Source: Microcaldota archaeon (GTDB lineage: Archaea; Micrarchaeota; Micrarchaeia; Micrarchaeales; Micrarchaeaceae). Taken from it: a stretch of 17,995 nucleotides of DNA. Below are positions 14,788 to 17,995 of this stretch, piece by piece. Made by a program: the position numbers and the translations under genes. Each line of letters begins with the position of its first letter. Positions within the stretch are counted from its first letter, which is position 1. The notes beneath the pieces were generated by a model. The model did no database searches and was not told the origin of the DNA. It saw only the letters and a list, made by a program, of their open reading frames with translations. Where the stretch lies: the NCBI GenBank assembly GCA_021828345.1, contig JAJZJI010000019.1, forward strand, positions 1-17,995. The letters are read 5' to 3'.

Positions 14788-14832
14788 ATGAACAACATAC
14801 TAAAAAGTTTTATAAATGAGTTGATAACATGA
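14788..14832 (+). CDS. 14-codon leader peptide coupled to the 69-aa gene
   Basis: A strong AGGTGAT site is five bases before the ATG. The short frame (MNNILKSFINELIT) ends in a TGA that overlaps the next ATG as ATGA (14829-14832). The 69-aa gene has no good ribosome site of its own, so it would be translated by ribosomes finishing this leader. Real coding function is uncertain, but the arrangement is clear. Confidence 0.5.
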   Translation: MNNILKSFINELIT

Positions 14833-15038
14833 AAATTAACAAACATCTATATAGGATCTATGGTGCTCGAGGATTATACTTAGTAGCAGCAAATACAGTA
14901 CCTGAAGCAACGAAATGTTATCAAATGAATTTGAAGTGCATCGCATATATTGCATTCGAAGTTAAATATGAAGACGAAGTCAAACGCAATCAATCAGACG
15001 CTGCAAAAATCTTTTTTGATAAGTATCAAAAATTATAA
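14829..15038 (+). CDS. 69-aa protein, unknown
   Basis: A basic start (MKINKHLYRIYGARG) leads to a strand and helix (LYLVAANTVPEATKCYQM), another strand (CIAYIAFEVKYED) and a charged helical end (EVKRNQSDAAKIFFDKYQKL). The strand-helix-strand plan of a tiny alpha/beta domain is plausible. It is translated through the leader just upstream. It ends immediately against the stop of the convergent 51-aa gene. Not recognised. Confidence 0.7.
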   Translation: MKINKHLYRIYGARGLYLVAANTVPEATKCYQMNLKCIAYIAFEVKYEDEVKRNQSDAAKIFFDKYQKL

Positions 15039-15194
15039 TCAAAACGCATTCATATTTGGTCTTTTGATTTTATGTTTCTTGCCCTGAATATATACATACT
15101 TAACATTCTTATTCGTATGTATATCATGCATGTGTATATATGCATCAAACCTCTCGTATGCAGACTTAGATTTGAAATGCTTTATTTTTCCCAT
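15039..15194 (-). CDS. 51-aa basic miniprotein
   Basis: Lys/His-rich throughout (MGKIKHFKSKSAYERF, GKKHKIKRPN), with an aromatic strand in the middle (VKYVYIQGKKHKI). The frame shows ordinary codon composition against an AT-rich background. There is no ribosome site; a TATA-like run around 15205-15220 suggests a leaderless transcript. Its stop is back to back with that of the 69-aa gene. Likely nucleic-acid binding from its charge; family unknown. Confidence 0.55.
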   Translation of the reverse strand: MGKIKHFKSKSAYERFDAYIHMHDIHTNKNVKYVYIQGKKHKIKRPNMNAF

Positions 15195-15264
15195 AATTCT
15201 ATATAACATATATTATATTTAAATATCTTATTATTTTGTTGGCACTTATACCTAAAAGAGTATA

Positions 15265-15303
15265 ATGCTTTATATATATATCAACAACATGTTCTTATTG
15301 GTG
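15265..15303 (+). promoter_or_regulatory. Promoter and ribosome site of the virion module
   Basis: A long TATA-like run (CTTTATATATATATC, about 15268-15281) lies about 30 bases before the coat-like gene, with a possible start of transcription near 15295-15300. GGTG at 15300-15303 is five bases before the ATG at 15309. This is the only strong promoter-like signal ahead of the plus-strand structural block. Confidence 0.6.
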
Positions 15304-15308
15304 TCTAT

Positions 15309-15620
15309 ATGAAGACTATCCAAATAAAACGCCAGAAAAACATGAGACTTCAGGCAGAAGTCAGCAGTCTAGTTACCTACGGAATAATATTCGTAGTTCT
15401 AGCAGTAGTATTATCGATAGGTGCATATATACTCTCAAGTATAAGTACAACCGCAGCTTTCGGTGCCAACACCGTAGCCAACACAACATTAGTCAATGGC
15501 CAAAGCGCATTGAAGACTTTCTCGACATGGTTGCCAATACTTGCAGTAGTAATAGTGTCAGCGATAATCATATACCTGTTGATCAATGTTTTCCGCGGCG
15601 AAGCACGTGGGGGCAGATAG
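15309..15620 (+). CDS. Two-helix major coat-like protein (fusellovirus VP1/VP3 type)
   Basis: It has a short basic leader (MKTIQIKRQKNMRLQA), then Glu17 and a membrane helix (about 18-42). A Ser/Thr/Ala/Asn loop of about 30 residues follows, then a second helix (about 73-95) opened by WLP, and a tiny basic tail (RGEARGGR). Coat proteins of spindle-shaped viruses such as SSV1 VP1 and VP3 are this size and have this helix, polar loop, helix, short tail layout; VP1 is also trimmed at its N-terminus before a Glu. A cut after Ala16 would leave 87 residues. The gene opens the virion module behind its own promoter and ribosome site. The match is in architecture, not residue by residue, so a pilin-like or other small membrane protein cannot be excluded. 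Confidence 0.75.
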   Translation: MKTIQIKRQKNMRLQAEVSSLVTYGIIFVVLAVVLSIGAYILSSISTTAAFGANTVANTTLVNGQSALKTFSTWLPILAVVIVSAIIIYLLINVFRGEARGGR

Positions 15621-15670
15621 TAACAACTATCTTCCTTAATTTTAGCACTAGCTCTGCTGGTGAATCTTTT

Positions 15671-15865
15671 ATGTCATACCTATACAAAATCAGGAAAAAC
15701 AAAATCAATTATACTATTAGCAGCGCCGATCTCCAAACAATCATAAAATCACATACAAACCACAAAAAATCAAAACATTTCAGAAATGCTGAAATATCAG
15801 CAATCTTTAATAGCTCTTCTAACATATTAATTAAAAGAAGGCGAAGGGTGGGAGAATGCCTGTAA
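15671..15865 (+). CDS. 64-aa very basic protein, possible VP2-like DNA-binding virion protein
   Basis: The frame is open from 15527, but GGTGA seven bases before the ATG at 15671 marks the likely start, after the coat gene has stopped. The product has 14 Lys/Arg and three His against three acidic residues, with clusters (KIRKNK, HKKSKHFR, IKRRRR). There is no membrane segment. In SSV1 a small, very basic DNA-binding protein (VP2) is encoded with the coat proteins, so position and charge suggest the same job. It could coat or condense the genome in the particle. Its last codons overlap the start of the 1,229-aa gene by 10 bases, so the two are probably coupled. Confidence 0.62.
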   Translation: MSYLYKIRKNKINYTISSADLQTIIKSHTNHKKSKHFRNAEISAIFNSSSNILIKRRRRVGECL

Positions 15866-17990
15866 GAAGTGTACAGAGGTTCGGGGTCAATGCGAGAGTT
15901 CCGCAGATGAGTTACCAGACAGCACCGAACGGTGTCTATCAGGCCCAATCTCAGAATGGAACCTCAATACCCCGAATCAAACAAACACAATCAAATATAA
16001 TCAAAACATCGACATCAGGTTCATCAGGGCTAGGCCCATCATCAACATCCCAAGTCGAAACATCATCATTTGGAATAGTAACACTCACTGGCAACCAAAA
16101 CAATTTTACAGTTTCGTTTCAATCACCAGGCCAGGTATCAAAATATAATTTAGGTGCTAATGCTATTACAACCGGACAATCAGAAATATCTTCAGCAAAA
16201 CAATTATTAAGCGAAGCTAACAGTACTTCAAATCCTACAGCGCGACAATCTCTGACAACTGATGCAGAATCACTATTAGAAAATAATACAACAATAAATG
16301 CATTTAAAGGATTTTCTGCATCGGGATTAATCTCATACGGCCAATCACTCGAAGCGCAAAATTCTCCAAAACAAATTGCCGTATACAATAACAATACCTT
16401 TGCAGCAACAGGCGAAGCGCAAAGAAACATCTATGTTAATTACGAGGGACAATCCCAAAAAGCAGGTGTTGAAACTTATACACCTATATATAACAATGGC
16501 AATTTATCATTTACTCCGAAAAATTTCAGCCCTTCTACAATAAATGAGAACTTTAATTTCAACGGAACACATTATAGTATTGCACAGACACCTGTTTATG
16601 ATGTAACTACAGGAAATATATCTTTAGTGCAAGGTAGTTTCAATACACCTGCAGGAAACCTTCCAGTTCCGTTTACTCAGGCTCAAGAACAATCAACAGC
16701 GAGTTTCAAAGGTGTGAATGGAACAAAGTATACGGTGCCAGTAATAGTTAATGTTGAAGTAAATCCATTCTCCTCAACAACGATCGGTGAAGGCATAACT
16801 GCGTTCGCCGGGCCCGGTGGCAGAACAAACTCTCTTACAGTCAGTTCAGGTCAGGAACAATATTACCTAAATATCAACGACGGAAATATTAATATCTCAT
16901 CTAATATCAACAAAGTAAACTTTAATGGGAAAGATTATACTATATATGGAAATAACAGTATACCTATAAAATTCGAACAGAACGGCATAGTAATTGCAGG
17001 ATCGCTTTCAACCACAGCATTTACTATTGGCAGTGCAAATTTTGCTACACCTGGTTCTAAGAGCACCTTAAATATAATTAACAATTCAATAGTTGAGTCA
17101 ACACCATCCCAAAATTCTTTTCTTACAGTAAGTGCTCCAGGAACAGAAAATTTATCACTCAAGTCACCATCCCAAAATTCTTTTCTTACAGTAGATGCTA
17201 CAGAAACGGGAAGTTTATCATCTAAAATAGTATTACCACAAACGCAGTCCCTCATCAATAACTTTACTTTAGCAAACATAACCGCAGGAACGCCATACGA
17301 TGTAACTACAGGAAGTATATCTTTATTCCATGGAAGTTTTAATCCACCACAGTCACAAACACAATCCTTCATCAATAACTTTTCGTTACCGATAACGACT
17401 AGAGTAACATCAACACCTGAAAATGTTGATATACTAGGAACAGGTATATATAAATTTACGATTACACAACATCAAGGGCAGTTATCATCAACATTTACAG
17501 AAAACATATATCTTCCTGATTATTTTGCGCAGTATGGACAACAGCAAACATTAAAGAATATGTACTCAGGGAATAATAATGTTATTTTAAACTTCGCATC
17601 TGCAGCAGGAGATATAGGAAATGCATTATATAATCCTCATTCATCACTCGAACAGAAAGGACTTGCTACGGGATTTATCCTCGCAAGTGGCGGTGCAGTT
17701 CTCGGCTTTCCACTTGCATCATCGTTGTTGGCAACAGGCACAGTTGTTGGTGCTGCTGAAGCTGTTGGTGTTGTTGCTGGCACCGGTGCTGCTTCGTCAG
17801 CAGTTTCAACTCCAATATACAATGCAGCACTAGGAAGGCACACAACATTTCAGGGTGAATTAACTAATATTGCAGTTGGTGCATTTTTGAATGTTGCTAC
17901 GTTCGGGGCATCGATTGGTCTTTCATCAGCTTTTACACCGACACTTCGTGGTAGTGACCTATTGGTTACATCAATAGATCAAAACAAAGG
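15856..17990 (+). CDS. Large Ser/Thr-rich virion-type protein, N-terminal part (1,229 aa over the junction)
   Basis: It begins at the ATG after GGGTGGGAG and has no stop to the end of the window; the frame continues at position 2 to the stop at 1681, giving 1,229 residues. The first 600 residues are Thr/Ser/Asn/Gln-rich, with repeated short beta-like units and no cysteines to speak of. Two segments recur: a tandem 21-residue unit at about 417-458 and a YDVTTG(N/S)ISL unit at about 248 and 481. A Gly/Ala-rich hydrophobic region follows (about 602-645 and 669-693) that could insert in a membrane. The long polar C-terminal part comes after it. There is no N-terminal signal peptide, so export would have to use the internal hydrophobic region or particle assembly. 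SSV-type viruses encode one large tail-fibre protein (VP4) near the coat genes; this gene or the DUF2341 glycoprotein may fill that place. No named family seen. Confidence 0.85.
17102..17227 (+). repeat. Tandem 63-bp repeat inside the large protein gene
   Basis: Two adjacent units start at 17102 and 17165. Their first 29 bases are identical (17102-17130 and 17165-17193) and the rest has diverged. They encode PSQNSFLTV followed by a variable Gly/Glu/Ser stretch. A recent in-frame duplication lengthening the stalk is the simplest cause. Confidence 0.8.
17865..17990. repeat. Terminal direct repeat, right copy
   Basis: Identical to positions 1-126. Only five unmatched bases follow. Treat it as the same DNA as the left end when counting genes or length. 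Confidence 0.9.
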
Positions 17991-17995
17991 AGATC

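Noticed and set aside
14509..14846. Minus-strand frames over the ribbon-helix-helix gene and the hairpin
   Set aside because: Cys/Ser-rich antisense reading without start signals. The plus-strand genes have ribosome sites.
15527..15670. N-terminal extension of the 64-aa basic protein
   Set aside because: It lies mostly within the coat-like gene and lacks a ribosome site. GGTGA marks 15671.
16119..17375. Minus-strand frames at 16119-16430 and 16935-17375
   Set aside because: They are antisense to the large structural gene, whose repeats explain the duplicated KEFWDG-type motif seen on that strand.
1..17995. tRNA-derived attachment site, rRNA, CRISPR array or insertion sequence
   Set aside because: No cloverleaf-like segment, regularly spaced repeat array or transposase was seen on reading. 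A tRNAscan or att-site search against a host genome would be needed to settle the attachment site.
17865..17995. True linear genome with direct terminal repeats
   Set aside because: The repeat falls inside one continuous gene and the last five bases diverge as at a contig end. Assembly overlap of a circle is simpler.

Overview
The window looks like one complete, small, AT-rich circular replicon. Its first 126 bases recur at its end (1-126 = 17865-17990). A single reading frame runs through that junction without a break, so the circle is about 17,864 bp. The signals look archaeal. Genes are preceded by GGTG/GGTGA ribosome sites or have AT-rich TATA-like boxes about 25-35 bases upstream of apparently leaderless starts. 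Several extracytoplasmic proteins are rich in N-glycosylation sequons, and a DUF2341-type surface protein is present. I read it as the genome, or a provirus excision form, of an archaeal virus with a fusellovirus-like (spindle-shaped) body plan. That reading rests on gene architecture seen by eye, not on a database match. The host lineage cannot be fixed from the sequence.

Layout. (1) A plus-strand virion module runs from 15309 across the junction to 6028. It holds a 103-aa two-helix coat-like protein (VP1/VP3 style), a 64-aa very basic protein (in the position of VP2), a 1,229-aa Ser/Thr/Asn-rich structural protein split by the window ends, a 158-aa membrane protein sharing the N-terminal [RK]LQA[DE] motif of the coat-like protein, a 1,031-aa signal-peptide/DUF2341/C-terminally anchored glycoprotein (probable receptor-binding spike or fibre), and two small membrane proteins. 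(2) A minus-strand operon runs from 12358 down to 6003. It holds thirteen genes with almost no gap between them, mostly joined by ATGA overlaps. They include a P-loop ATPase, a tyrosine recombinase, a PD-(D/E)XK nuclease with a second gene overprinted on its tail, a ribbon-helix-helix regulator and several membrane proteins. (3) A regulatory/early-type region (12360-15300) carries very small genes on both strands: two Cys-rich zinc-finger-like miniproteins, one-helix membrane peptides, a ribbon-helix-helix protein, an RNA hairpin followed by a 14-codon leader, and a 316-bp extremely AT-rich segment with iteron-like repeats and nested palindromes (best origin candidate).

How it may work together. 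The recombinase and nuclease would handle genome integration or processing, and the ATPase would handle replication or DNA packaging. The two large surface proteins, with the coat-like protein, would form the envelope-derived virion. The small regulators would balance the two divergent transcription blocks. A single TATA-like element at about 12389-12400 can serve both directions, towards the 6.3-kb operon and towards the 12421 gene. No rRNA, tRNA, CRISPR array or insertion sequence was seen.
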